64,000 nucleotides of DNA from Schistocephalus solidus (GCA_017591395.1 WEDG01011749.1:30569-94568), one strand, 5' to 3'. Positions 22,000 to 33,538 are shown, numbered from the stretch's first letter. Numbers and translations: made by a program. The notes: generated by a model from the sequence alone, not told the origin.

Positions 22000-23660
22000 G
22001 CTACTTCCTGCTATAATTCGTCACAGTAGTATCAGCGTTTTTCCTATTAATCATTTTGAACAGACTGTGTTCTTCAAGTAGTTGGTGGATGCTTATTCTT
22101 CATTGTTCTCAATTTTTAAATTTACAAATTCGATTCCTCACATATAAAGCTAAGTTTCAACCACCTTGACTTGAATAAAATACACCGATTTACTCAAAAT
22201 ATTACCAAATATATAATCCAGAATTCTATGCTACGAAGATTCAATCATTATATAATGTTGCCGAATGTAACAGCCGTTAACAGAAATATTTTAAACACCT
22301 AGAGAATTAAATGGTGAATGCAAGTGCAGTTTCAACAACCATAACAAAAGCAGCAAAGAAGCATTCTGAGTCGGAACTTCAACTTGATTTGGAGAAATAA
22401 ATTGTTTCAAGCATGAGCGATTCCTATTTCCCATAATCTGCATTCACATATAATCCTTATTTACTTTGAAGCCTTCGTTCTGCGGAATGGCTGTTGGAGC
22501 TTGCTATCTCCCAATTGCTAAAATGCACACTCCTAAACTATGAGGAGCCAGATAATTTTATAATCTTGTTCCACCACCATACGATTGCGAAATAATACGC
22601 GAAGTACGTTTGTACAGCTCTGTTTAATGGAATAAGAGTATTGGAACTAGGATATTTCAATTCTAAGCTCCTGGAACCTTATGCAGAAATTATTGGGATA
22701 ATTATTTAGCATTAAATATATTCTTCTCCTCATCCCGGTATGATTTACATCCACAATAATGAAGTACTGCAAAAATTTGCCTCATATGATTTATCTAAAA
22801 TTCTGTTGCTACAAAAGAGACAAAAATACTGCGCGCAAGATAAAGTAAACTAAAAGTTTTAAAATAAATTCTATAACGGATTCCTAAAAGAAGGCCATTG
22901 CAGGTGGACTTGAAGAATGCTGAACAGTTATTATAATGCGCATAGACACGGCTTTTGATGCTTCTTTGACACGATGTTGTTTAGAAAGGAACTTTATAGC
23001 CATATTATCGTTCGATCCCTATATTTAACATATATTTCAGTGAACGGTGGAATAAATCACTCTTCTCCAACGCTGAAAAGAAAAACTTTAAGTTTCCGAT
23101 CTTGCAATTGACTTGCTGGGCATTTTCAGTGGTAATCAGTACTTAGAAAAAAACAATTGTAGGTAAACGGACGCTAAGATAATAAACGTAATTGTCCATA
23201 ATTTTTTTCTAGCCAACTTATAGCAGCGTTCCGATAGTCACGAAGTAAACATTCCCCCATATGTCGTTACCTGTCTTACAAGCCTAGCTTCAAGTGAACT
23301 GCCTCATCCAAATTGGTGTGTAATTTAATGCTGTGCAATAGTACCTCAATCATTAATAAAACTATCTCTACGATGTTCAAAAAAGGAAATAAATTGAGAC
23401 TTCATTTAGAATTTTTAATCTGCATTTTGACGAAACTTAGTCCAGCATTTAGTTAACTAATTAGAATTAACCTACTGGCATACGAGTTGAGAGCTAATTT
23501 TACCTTATTTTTTTACAGACTTAAATGCGTTCCTAATGTACAGTACTGTAGCATTAACAATACAAAGGAGGTAAAACTTATTTTACTAATAACCGACGTG
23601 TTCTTAAAACAGGAAACTCAAAACGCGAATAAAATTGTGAGGTCAAACAATGATAGATTA
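22000..23660. other. AT-rich intron-like stretch
   Basis: No repeat recognised. One splice-like stretch on the minus strand (22517-22465; reads NWEIASSNSHSAERRLQ, donor AAA|GTAAAT) does not fit the phase of the exons on either side and is not called. Confidence 0.35.
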
Positions 23661-23668
23661 TCACATAC

Positions 23669-23883
23669 TTTTAATGATCGGCTCTTCGTGTAACCGAACA
23701 GGTATCTCGCTGAAGTCTGCTGATTCACTCGCCACGCCAACCAACCGCAGCGAGTTGTCTGTTTCGATGTGAAGATTCTGAACAGAGGAATGATTTAGGG
23801 GGTGGCTGGTGTTGCAGTTGGGAAGGTTATGAGCTCTGTGCAGTTCCTCGTGGCTCCTTGTCTGTCGGCTCAATCCGACGTTT
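23669..23883 (-). CDS. Exon, tail of the FERM-domain protein
   Basis: A 215-bp exon (one base, 71 codons, one base) with acceptor ATACTCCTCCAG and donor AAA|GTATGT. The frame encodes NVGLSRQTRSHEELHRAHN, an Asn/His/Ser-rich stretch, then LRLVGVASESADFSEIPV and RLHEEPIIK. The other frames are stopped. It is polar and probably disordered, with possible phosphorylation sites (RSHEEL). The next exon, which must start with two bases, was not found; at 22517-22465 there is an exon-like stretch in the wrong phase. Confidence 0.5.
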
Positions 23884-24624
23884 CTGGAGGAGTATATTTT
23901 TCACCATTACAATGCGTTTAATAGTTCTCAAATAAAACTACCCTGTTCCTATGATTCTACCTATAAGCGTAGCTCATTTATCAAAGAACTGCGCATATAT
24001 GCCATGGGGTTCTGTCCTCTTGCAGACCCGGGTAACTCTGTTCCTTATTATTAAGTTAACCTGTAAAGCCATACGTTAATTAAAGATAATTATAACCATT
24101 TAACTCTAAAACCCAAAACATCAATGACTCCTCCCTAAATTCTATATATTTTATAATTTGCTTCTAAAATGTGTTCATTAATAATAAGTTAAAATATGAT
24201 TATGATGAGACAGTAATTTTAGGAGCACATGGATTTTTTGATGATTGGGAACTAAATATGTCAACGGAGGGACTCCAAACCAAAAAACTACGTACATGGA
24301 TGTATGGATTTACTTGAGAGAGTGTCAAACTAAGTAGTACCGAAATCTATATCACCTACTCCTTCCTAAATAAAAGCAAATGTAACTTTTTCGGTCAACA
24401 GATAAATACATTGTTCGGATCGATTGAATGCAAAATTTGGCTTGTTAGCACTTCTTGCCCTCTGAAGTTTTATAGCATACTATTGTCAATTGAGGCAGGG
24501 CGCGCATGTGTAAGCTAGGGATGTCAAGTGGCATGCAAAGATGCATAGCGTCTGCTAATTTAAATGCACAAGATATGCGTATTGACACTTTGTAAGTAGC
24601 ACGTTATTATTACTGACGACTTAC

Positions 24625-24651
24625 CTTGCAATATTTAGCAAACTTCGGCTC
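24625..24651 (-). CDS. 27-bp microexon
   Basis: The exon is bounded by acceptor CTTGTTACAG and consensus donor AAG|GTAAGT. In the frame that fits both neighbours it encodes RSLLNIA with split Arg codons on both sides. Because it is nine codons exactly, including or skipping it keeps the frame, and both flanking exons also agree in phase when it is skipped. It is therefore a possible alternatively spliced microexon. Confidence 0.5.
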
Positions 24652-24726
24652 CTGTAACAAGACGCGAAGGTACATTATTTGAATCCATTATCCATAGAAC
24701 AAATGCCAAAGTTAAGTTGAGCTTAC

Positions 24727-24798
24727 CTTTTAACTGATGGTTGTGGAATATTTGGCATGCTGGATGTCATTTGAAGCATCTCCTTTTGACACCTTCCA
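24727..24798 (-). CDS. Exon, tail of the FERM-domain protein
   Basis: A 72-bp exon with acceptor TTTGATCTCATAG and donor AAAAG|GTAAGC. It starts with one base and ends with two. Only this frame is open, encoding GRCQKEMLQMTSS then MPNIPQPSVK. It splices in phase to the 27-bp exon 75 bp away, giving PSVKRSRSLLNIARNVGL across three exons. The product is a basic, Ser-rich linker with no domain I recognise. Confidence 0.5.
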
Positions 24799-24879
24799 CT
24801 ATGAGATCAAACAAATTCAGACACACAATCTAAGTTGGTAAATATAGAGGAACTAAGGATTAGAGCAAAATATAGCTAG

Positions 24880-25925
24880 TTATACTCTCTAGCTTTCCCT
24901 ATACATAAAATGCCATTCCGCTCTCAGGAACCGCTAGTTATAAGAGCATTGGTTCCTAAAATATTCTCACGTCTAAGTTCGCGTCTGTTAAGCATGTTGC
25001 TGCACTTCTGATTTACAGACATTTTCTGATAACTTCCCGGGAAACTTCAGGCAAGTGCGCATTCTGAGTAGTTTTCAATTTTTAACTACAGTCGAAATGT
25101 TAAAAAGCAAAGTCTGTGAACCTTGCCGAAATCTAATTGACCTCAAATCCGAGTGCATGTAACGTCAACTTGGTTCAAATGCTCTCCTCTTGGTTCAAAA
25201 CATACCTGGCAGTTCAAATAGGATTCGTTTATGCAACAATCCTTTATTCATTCAACTGAAATGCTGCCTGATTATATCAGACGATAGATAGCCCTCTGAA
25301 CTTCCAGAGATTTGTGTGAAAAACAACATCAAAAAATCGGGATAAATTTCCTTACATAGGCACTTAATCGACTCTTTCTTTTGTTAACCGGGCAATATGC
25401 ACTCTCAGGTGCTTTTTCACGTAAAAACTGCCAAGGTACTCAGAAAGGAGCTTTTTCTCCAACTGACGTGGTCTGATGTCAAATCAAACTCTGTCGTCTT
25501 AGGTACCCGTTTTGTGATTTCGGAAAAAATACAGGACATATTTGATTTCTTATATGCCCTATAATGATATTGCGCTAATTTAAAAACCGCATAAACACTT
25601 GCAGAACTCCCTGCTGATTTTATTTAAGTCAGAAACGCTGACAACTTTTAGCCATATATCTGGCAAGCTTGAACTGTGCAACCTCCCAACCGTAAACGTA
25701 TGCTTGTGCAACACCCCAAAGAACACAATGGCCAGGTTTGTGTGCAATACGGGAACGGAAGTAATAGGAATGGGGAAGTTTAAAGGATGAAAAAGGGCGG
25801 TGTCGCATTGGCCATGAAAAGTAATTTATAAACCAACTCTCATCGGTCAAATAAGCGGTTTTAGTCACACTCAATTGGACAGTAATGCACTCCCACGTAT
25901 CCACGCCTACTCACACGCCCACCTA
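24880..25925. other. Intron-like stretch, no supported feature
   Basis: AT-rich with short frames. A donor-like CAG|GTATGT near 25203 on the minus strand lacks an open frame to a plausible acceptor. Confidence 0.35.
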
Positions 25926-25929
25926 ACTC

Positions 25930-25985
25930 TTATACCCAATTCGAACCCTAACCTTGACCCTAACCCTAATCTTAACCCTATCCAC
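25930..25985 (-). repeat. Degenerate telomere-like (CCCTAA-type) repeat
   Basis: GAACCCTAACCTTGACCC, TAACCCTAATCTTAACCC: the most regular of the five tracts in this window. Confidence 0.65.
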
Positions 25986-25989
25986 AGTT

Positions 25990-28020
25990 AGGGAATTTGT
26001 AAGGGCAGTCTTTGCCACGTCATTTAGCTCGATGCAGGTACAGTTTGCCTTGGTAGGTGTTTATGGATGAAAAGCACGCACACACATGCCTTCAAGGAGC
26101 GCTGTCACCAGTCCTAAGGCGTCAACGCCAATAAAACTCTAGCCATGACACAGCAGCGAATTAGAAAAGTGGGGCTTGAGAACGCGGAAAAGGTTTTTCA
26201 CATTACTGGGAGTTGGAATTTACCTTAGGGCCAACAGCACACTTGGTCGTCAAGTAATGCCTGTTTAAAATAGAAGGAGTCTGTGTTTTTTCAACGACAA
26301 TGTAGTTGCAGAGATTTGAACTGCAATCAAGGGTTCTGTTTGCTGGTGTGAGATTTTGCAAGGACTGACCCTGCCCTTAATTTAATTTTGACACGATAGG
26401 CCGAGATACCGAACACACGGCAAGACAGTTCTGGTGGCATACCTGTTGTAGGCCAGATCAGTCATCAATATAGTTTCGCTTCACCATCTATCGAAGAGAA
26501 ATCTGGAAAAGGTTAAAAACTCCTCCCCGTATATCTTAATTTAGCATGATTGAAAAGACAACTCAGAGCAGAAGAGTAAGTTTGACTAACCTAAAAAGTT
26601 CAAAACTAAGTTGCAGTAGGCCCATATAGTCCCTAAGACAGGCACTGGAATGCACATAAATGACGAACTTCAGCAAATCATACAGTCAAAGGAAGGAGAG
26701 GCGAATTTACTGGCTTGAAAATATCGAACTTCAGTGAGGCCTCCCATTAAAAGCTCTCCCACAGTTTGATAAACCCCAGGTTTGTGTTTTGGGTACAAAA
26801 CGAATTCGGCGATAAAATTGGCCTCGTTCGGTACGTTAAAATCTTATTTCTATACTTATTTCAGATAAAGATGTGGTCCTCTCATTTAGAGCCCAATGAA
26901 ATACTTTTAATAATAATTCAAGGGCTATGACCATTTTTGACACAATGGAGATATTATGTTCCCCACTCGTAACTTATGACTATTCGACATAGTAAGCTCT
27001 GGGCTACGCACACCTAATCTTCCAAGTCCCTATCATGTTCAACAGTCTATATGACTATTGCGCGTTTCGATCTCAGGGAATTCCATGAAAAAGACAGATT
27101 CACGGCGAGAAAGCAAGGTTTTATAAAAACAAAACAACCAGAATTCACGGTTACGTTTGTAGAAATCTGTCAGAAGATACTTTGACTGTCTTTGCCCAAA
27201 ACGAAGAATCGAATTATATCATTTCAAAAATACACCAAAAGGATTGGCCGTAAAAATAATAAGTGTCCTTCAAATGTTTGCACTTGTCAAAGGGATTTAG
27301 ATTAATACTGCCTAAATGAGTTCTTTGATGGAGTCAGTACGATTTTAGACAAGACACCGAACTGCATCGGCTTAAAGGTCCAAAGCTTCCCATGAGTAAA
27401 ATAATTTTGAAGGGAAGGGGTTTTGTTTACTTAAAGCGGTGCAAAATAAAAACTTTTCTCATTTTCATTCTAATCGCGTGGTTTGTTAAACAAGGCTTTT
27501 TTATAAATTACCAGTCTTTGAAAAAGATTGCACAAGCAATACACTGAACTGAAATTATGTAAAAGAACAAGGAAACGTCACTTAAAGCGTGTTTGTCGGA
27601 TAAAAATTCGTTTTTTTACGTTGAAGGATATTTTTCTTCGCCGGCACCGAATACAGTTTGAAGTATTTTTTATTATTTTGAGCTGGGTCACTGGATGAAT
27701 ACATAATCCCTGATTTTGACACTTCTTATTGATACCGGCTATTCAAATCTTTCTATTGAATTCTACCCCATTAAAAAAAATATCGATGACGGAAATGCAT
27801 ACTAGAGGGATTAACACATGTGACAGAGCGTGTGTTCAGGGTCTCCTGTGCACAAAAGCGGAGTTATAGGGCAAAAAATTCATCAGCAAGCCGCTACGGA
27901 TTTGTCCTGGGCAAGCGCCACTGAACCCCCGCGACGGATGAATTACGACCTCTGGTGCAGAAAAACTGGATTTATATCAAGGTTCCTTCGAAATTATGCT
28001 TTTTGAATAATTCAGTTGTA
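25990..28020. other. Intron-like stretch, possible missing exon
   Basis: An exon starting with two bases and ending with two is needed here to join 28026 to 24798. A stretch at about 27972-27920 on the minus strand (acceptor TTTTTCTGCACCAG, reads VVIHPSRGFSGACPG) is open, but its donor is poor. Nothing else is supported. Confidence 0.25.
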
Positions 28021-28025
28021 CTTAC

Positions 28026-28103
28026 GTGAATGTATAGAGTTGTCTGCGCCGGAATAGTCGGCCGCTTGCCTTAGAGCGCTTTGCATCAGTTGATCGGTTA
28101 AGG
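28026..28103 (-). CDS. Candidate exon, helical segment after F3 strands
   Basis: A 78-bp exon with acceptor TTCCATTTTGTAG and donor CAC|GTAAGT. It starts with two bases and ends with one, agreeing with the phase of the 33478 exon. The peptide LTDQLMQSALRQAADYSG is amphipathic and helix-like. It stands where the last F3 helix of a FERM domain is expected, followed by ADNSIHS. The usual Trp and paired aromatic residues of that helix are not evident, so the structural assignment is weaker than the exon call. Confidence 0.4.
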
Positions 28104-29126
28104 CTACAAAATGGAACATACCGATTTTTTACAAAAAAAAACTGCGGTACCATAAAGGGAATTAGTTCTTTATAATTTTACTTCGCAAGTCGGCCCCACG
28201 TTCTCTTTTATCCCCTTTTTTTCGAAAATATTTGTAGAACACATAAAAAATGCTTATGAGTAGTTGTTGCAAGTAAGCAGCCTATCACGCAGATGGTGGA
28301 CCTCGTTATAATTCTGTTAGTATGGCATCCATCGTCCTAAATTGTATGGTGCTCTCGGTTAGATTCCTTGCATTCATTTACATAGCTACAGATAGTCAAT
28401 AATTCGGAAGCTTTTTTAAGGAAGGCAAGATGGGGGGTAATGGCCATTTCTAGCTTATTGGCACTTGTCAACCAAAACTTGCGGTAAAAACCGAGGATTT
28501 CCGGCAGTATTGTGTTTGCTCACCTGCATACGTTTTACCACTAGGCAATCAGTTCACACTCAATATTTTGTCCGCGTGAGCGGCATTCGGTTATTTGTCT
28601 GAATTCTGCGTCAGCGGAAGGTCACTCATCATGATTCTGGAGAAAAATTTTTAAGGCCAAACACAGCGCCCGCCCAGATGTCAGATGACTGTCAACATAG
28701 CTTGGCATTTGGCTTCAACCGCCAGCGCTCAGTTTTTAATGAGTCACTGTGCTTAATTTGAACCGCAGCCCTTTCCAGTTGCGAATCCGGATTTGGTTGG
28801 TTGCCAACGGCAAAAAAAGGAATTTATTGTTCAAGGATGCTCTGCCACGACTGGGCGAAATTCCCAAAGTTCGTATCTGGTTCATATCTGACTTAATAAG
28901 AGGCAAGACTTGAAAGCCATACGAGATGTCAAATTTTACCTTCAATTTTGGTGCCCACTCATTTCAACGGACGCACCCCAGCAAATTAAATGAAGCCTTT
29001 TAAAATAAAAAATCATTGAACATTATCTTTTGGTTTCAGTATTTTTTATTTTCTGGATAAACGTTTACTCAAAAATTCATTTGGAATTCAGGGTGGCTTG
29101 TATAACACACACATATACATATATGA

Positions 29127-29339
29127 TAAGGTGGAACCGACAAAGACAAGGGAGACCGGAATGGCCATTTCTGGCTTATTAGCTGTCATCAGCCAGTCAT
29201 ACCCAATCCCAAGTGTGACACACCTGGGATTCATCATATGCTACACGTCGCTATGCGACCGCCTGCGAGGGCTATAGTCTGAGCTCCAGGGCACAACGGA
29301 ACAAAAATGTTCCTTAAACAGATCGGTGAGTTCCACACT

Positions 29340-29345
<6 letters not shown>
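29127..29345. repeat. SINE copy with its two halves in opposite orientation
   Basis: The left half (to about 29240) is the reverse complement of the SINE middle: GAGACCGGAATGGCCATTTC, GCCAGTCATACCCAATCCCA. The right half is forward: GCTATGCGACCGCCTGCGAG and GAGCTCCAGGGCACAACGGA. The junction is at CACACCTGGGATT. Confidence 0.65.

Positions 29346-29384
<39 letters not shown>
29343..29384. repeat. (AT)n microsatellite
   Basis: AT run directly between the SINE copy and the Penelope-like endonuclease fragment. Confidence 0.9.
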
Positions 29385-29385
<1 letters not shown>

Positions 29386-29389
<4 letters not shown>

Positions 29390-29896
29390 GTGTCAACTGT
29401 CTAGACTGCCCGGCCAACTACTGCGGCATGACCAACAAACGACTGAGTACGCGCATGCATGAGCACACTTTGGCCGTAAGGTGAAAGGATATTCGATCAT
29501 ACGTCGCCATGCACAGTCTAGAAACCAACCACCGGTTCAATTTTGACGGGGCTCAAGTATTCGGCCGAGCCGAAAACAGAATGGCGAGGGAAGTCATCGA
29601 AGCTTGGCAGTCAGACGCCAACTCTATCAACCGCAGCATTGACCTACCAGTGCCCTATGAGGCCGTCAAGCACCATTAGCGCACGAGGGGAGGACCAATG
29701 AGAAACGAGGCGGCTAGACCTACCGCAAGTGAGCACGAAAGACCCTTTTTAAACCATGTGGTTCCCCCTATGCTCTATCTCCGATGATGCGCTCGAGTAT
29801 AAGTGTGTAACGTCCGACAAGTATATCTTCTACCCCAGAGATCGCCTTATCTTCTCCTTCCATTTCAACACCTGGGGTCCGTATTTTCTCCTATCT

Positions 29897-29898
<2 letters not shown>
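29386..29898 (+). pseudogene. Penelope-like element fragment D: GIY-YIG endonuclease end
   Basis: The frame from about 29388 reads YRVNCLDCPANYCGMT, then RLSTRMHEHTLAVR, an in-frame TGA, and SYVAMHSLETNHRFNFDG, ending NSINRSIDLPVPYEAVKHH and a stop. This is the C-terminal GIY-YIG nuclease of Penelope-like retroelements (paired Cys, N-Y-C-G-M-T as the GIY/YIG variant, Arg and His-Glu-His). The nuclease nicks target DNA. Only the domain and a non-coding tail remain, bounded by AT runs on both sides. It is a different lineage from the copies at 43-48 kb. Confidence 0.75.

Positions 29899-29949
<51 letters not shown>
29899..29949. repeat. (AT)n microsatellite
   Basis: AT run at the downstream end of Penelope fragment D. 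Long Ile/Tyr-rich frames across it are artefacts. Confidence 0.9.
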
Positions 29950-29951
<2 letters not shown>

Positions 29952-29954
29952 ATG

Positions 29955-30780
29955 CTTCTTAAAGACATACCAAAGTAGTGGGTTTAAAACATTTTTTCTG
30001 ATGCAGCTGTCGGTTGAGCTCATAGTTCTGAACTCCCCAAACAGGATAATCGTTGTGAAGAAAAATAAACGCCCAAAACAAAATTTGGCAAAGTATTTGC
30101 AAAATATTAATTTAAATAACTTTTGTAACAATTTATCTCCTGAAAAAAACACTTTTCTTAGTTCTTTTGTTGTCCAATATCTGCATCCTGATTCTTTAAA
30201 AAATATCATGTAAAGGAACAAATTTAAACTTTCGACCACTTTTTCAACTTCACTAAAAATATGGGATATAATGTCTGCTGATATTGAAAAAACTCGATTT
30301 TTTCTTTCTATTGGAGTTTTTTGCTATACTTGATTACTTTTCGGCCCAGTTCTAAGATTGCAAATGCACAGCCAAGTGGGCGAATATATACTTAAGTTTT
30401 GTGAAGACATTTCAATCTTCTGCCCTTTCCGTTTCAATTTTCTGTATTCATTACTAGTCAACTACAGATTACTATTGTCTGGACATACTTCGCGCACGAC
30501 GTGACCGAGAAAAATGACGGCGTATATATATATATATATATCAGTGTTTGCCCATTCCTGTTTGAAAATATATATATGTATGTATATATCGCTTCCATCC
30601 TCTCCTGGAGAAGACGAAGACGAAGAGGGGTGAGTTCATTGATCAAATTGTGTTAGTACTGACGTTTCGGAAACTTTATCGCTCCTATGATCAGATTATG
30701 TGGTTTCTGCTTCTGGTAATCTGGACCTCAAAGCTTTGCGCATATCGATGTCCCACTTTCAATTCACATATAGACAGAAA
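29955..30780. other. No supported feature
   Basis: AT-rich; a short AT tract lies near 30525-30541. Possibly the remainder of a Penelope copy, but no motif is readable. Confidence 0.35.
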
Positions 30781-30953
30781 GAAGTTGCCAGAAAAGATAA
30801 GGGCGTCGGAAATGGCCACTTCTGGCTTATTAACCATCATCAGTGAGCCATACTTAATCAAAGTTGTTACGGCAAATGAGGCTCAAACCTGCAACTTGGT
30901 GGTTAGAGGCCCAACGCTCTAACCTAGTATATCACGGGCTCGTTGTCATGGCG
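30780..30953 (-). repeat. SINE copy, reverse orientation, head-to-head with the tandem array
   Basis: Reading minus: GACAACGAGCCCGTGATAT, a decayed tRNA-like head, then the complement of GAAATGGCCACTTCTGGCTT. Its head faces the first unit of the array at 31001. Confidence 0.6.
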
Positions 30954-31000
30954 GTTTTCAATAGGGAATATTAGCAATGGAAAATATGCAGTCACTGATC

Positions 31001-31778
31001 GAGCCCGTGGCTCAATGGTAGAGCGTTCGACTCAGTTACCAAAGGTCACGGGTTTGAATCCCAGGTGTGCCACACTTGGGATTGGGTATGACTGGCTGGT
31101 GACGGCTAATAAACCAGAAATGGCCATTCCGGTCTCCCTTATCTTTGTCGGTTCCACTTTTACATCATATGCTACATGTCGCTATGCGACCGCCTGCGAG
31201 GGCTCTAGTCAGAGCTCCAGGGCACAACGGAACATATATGTTCCTTAAGCAGATCGGTGAGCAAAATACTATCATCATATACCCGATCGCAACTGACAAA
31301 AACAACGAGCCCGTGGCTCAATGGTAGAGCGTTCGACTCCATTACCAAAGGTCGCGGGTTTGAATCCCAGGTGTGCCACACTTGGGATTGGGTATGACTG
31401 GCTGGTGACGGCTAATAAGCCAGAAATGGCCATTCCGGTCTCCCTTGTCTTTGTCAGTTCCACTTTAGCATCATATGCAGCATGTCGCTATGCGACCGCC
31501 TGCAAGGGCTCTAGTCAGAGCTCCAGGGCACAATGTAACATACATGTTCCTTAAGCAGATCGGTGAACAACATACTATCATCATATACCCGACCACAACC
31601 GACAAAAACAACGAGCCCGTGGCTCAATGATAGAGCTTTCGACTTAATTACGAAAGGTCGCGGGTTCGAATCTTAGGTGTGCCACACTTGGGATTGGTAT
31701 GACTGTCTGGTAACGGCTAATAAGCCAGAAATGGCCATTCCGGTCTCCCTTGTATTTTTCGGCTCCACTTTAACATAG

Positions 31779-31779
<1 letters not shown>
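31001..31779 (+). repeat. tRNA-derived SINE, three tandem units of 306 bp
   Basis: Units begin at 31001, 31307 and 31613, each with GAGCCCGTGGCTCAATGGTA or a one-base variant. The head has a polymerase III A box (GTGGCTCAATGGTAGAGCG) and a B box (GGGTTTGAATCCC in the first two, GGGTTCGAATCTT in the third). The body contains CACTTGGGATTGGGTATGAC, CCAGAAATGGCCATTCCGG and GCTATGCGACCGCCTGC. The first two units are nearly identical; the third is cut off by (AT)n at 31780. Tail-to-head tandem copies at exact period suggest unequal exchange, not separate insertions. Confidence 0.8.

Positions 31780-31829
<50 letters not shown>
31780..31829. repeat. (AT)n microsatellite
   Basis: AT run truncating the third SINE unit. 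Confidence 0.9.
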
Positions 31830-31833
<4 letters not shown>

Positions 31834-31839
31834 GTTTTC

Positions 31840-33030
31840 TGGGAAGTAACAAAACCGATAATAAATTCCACATTTTTACCTTGACTTAACCTTGCAAGAA
31901 GGTAAAGTCCACATATATTCGTCAGCGAAGCATCTAATTAATGCGCTTATTAAACGGAAAACTTATTATAAATTTTTTTAATTGATCCTAGACAAATTTA
32001 TTGTCAACGTTTGTTATGGACGTTCACTTTCCTGGCAACGAGTTTTGATGCTTGGGTGAACCTTAAAATATAACGCACATGGCCATCACCATCGAAAGGA
32101 ATATCCAAAAACTCACTACTTCGGTAAATGCTCTTTAAAAAATCTTATTTTGAGGGTTTTTATAAACACAGAACAGGATCTAAATTTTATTGCCGATCGA
32201 TTGGAAACAATAAAAATCGTAAAATATTTCCTGATATGTCAAAGACAACCTAAAGTCTATTGTTATCAAATACCATAAAATATCTATAAGTAAAGTTGAC
32301 GAAAGGATAGTTCTCTTGATATACACAAAGTGGTATACTCACGCTATCACCTGAAAAATTATTCTTAAATTTATTCATCACATTAAGAGGATTGTTCACG
32401 TTTTTAGAATTAGCCGCTTTTTTCAAAAACGGAATATTTTTCCACAAAATTATATTTTTTCTTAGTTATAAAAGTGCTTCAGATTCTTCATTAATACTTC
32501 AATGTTTTAGTGCGTGTGTTGATGCCGGTTTGCGAGTGATTATCAACCTTTCGTAAATTTCATCATTTTGTATGAGATAAGTTCTCTTTGATATAGTAAA
32601 TCTTAAAAGCATTTCCAAAGAAAACAATGGTCACCAAAAATGTTATTATATAAAGTTTGTTCTTTTTTAAATAGGAAGCAAGTATACTCTTTGGTAATAA
32701 AGTTTGCATATGTTGTCGTGACGCTTGAATTGGTGGCTTTTAATGGGTGTGGTTACGTAAACGTTTGGCTCAAGCAGATGGCAGTGCGTTCAACGCTATT
32801 CCCACAGACTTTAACAGCTGAGGACTTAACAGGACCCCAGTTAAGAATCAGTTCCTCGATATTTGCATCAGTAAGCCACTGAAGGCAGGCGCACCTCTTA
32901 CCTCTGCTCGATTATTTACAAATAATCAACTTAGCAATGGTTTGTTGGCACGGAATATTAACTTTCTCGATTTAGTGCCACTTTTCCTTCTAAGCTGCTT
33001 CTACATTCATATAAAGCAGTTGACTTACGT
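31840..33030. other. AT-rich stretch, no supported feature
   Basis: A perfect donor-like GAG|GTAAGA on the minus strand near 32909 has no open frame to an acceptor. Confidence 0.35.
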
Positions 33031-33310
33031 AAAAAAGCATTGACGATCGACGGCCCATTTCCAGAGGGCCTCAGACGCCTCAGACGTCTGACACTTGAAG
33101 CCCAATGTGTGCCGTCGCTGGAAGATAAGAACGACCAAAGGCAAGTGTATGTTTCAGCACAATTCATCTTAGTTAGGTTGTTTATTTTTCAAGCGTTGCT
33201 TGAGGGGAGTGAAAGTCAACCGTTGGAACAAAAATCTCTATCCACTCATTGTTTCGAAGTCGTTCTCCAATCCCTCATCAGGGGGCACCGGAAAGAATGC
33301 AGTTGCTAAG
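33030..33310 (-). repeat. Possible Penelope terminal sequence with hammerhead-like motif
   Basis: On the minus strand CTGATGAG at 33281-33274 is followed by a stretch that can fold on itself and then by CGAAAC (33256-33251), the order of conserved cores in a hammerhead ribozyme. Hammerheads are known from Penelope-like terminal repeats. No coding motif is attached. Confidence 0.35.
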
Positions 33311-33477
33311 TTTCTGCGTACCTAAAACTAACAGCTCCGCCCTAATTATACATTTATGTACATGATGCTATGAACGCTTGGTCAGATGAATGCGAGCCTT
33401 TAATCTCCACTATTTGCATACCGGCATTAATGTTGAGCACCATACTTACCTGGACATTCATCTGGTGATTATGTTAC

Positions 33478-33538
33478 CAGAAGCAGTGCTTGCATAAACA
33501 TTAAATTGGGGGGATTTGAAAATAAGTTGTTTGCTGAT
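33478..33538 (-). CDS. Candidate exon, FERM F3 C-terminal part
   Basis: The acceptor TTCTCTTGCTTGCAG is excellent. The frame is open from phase 0, matching the end of the 34518 exon, and encodes ISKQLIFKSPQFNVY then ASTAS. In FERM F3 a strand with K-x-x-hydrophobic is followed by a helix after a Pro-containing loop, which this resembles. The donor used (CTG|GTAACA) is weak. A perfect donor, CAG|GTAAGT, lies 24 bp further on but is behind an in-frame TGA. The 3' end is therefore uncertain. Confidence 0.4.

Noticed and set aside
21187..22081. Several overlapping frames of 60-126 codons on both strands
   Set aside because: They lie in the GC-rich dispersed repeat, where stop codons are scarce by composition; the copies do not conserve a frame.
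24621..24653. Reading the 27-bp microexon in phase 0 (EPKFAKYCK)
   Set aside because: Only the phase that starts with one base agrees with both neighbouring exons (24798-24727 and 23883-23669).
29756..30239. Long frames with Ile/Tyr runs
   Set aside because: They are produced by (AT)n reading as alternating Ile and Tyr codons.
33438..33460. Perfect donor CCAG|GTAAGTATGG on the minus strand as the end of the 33538 exon
   Set aside because: An in-frame TGA lies before it in the only frame that fits; a 12-bp exon would be needed otherwise.
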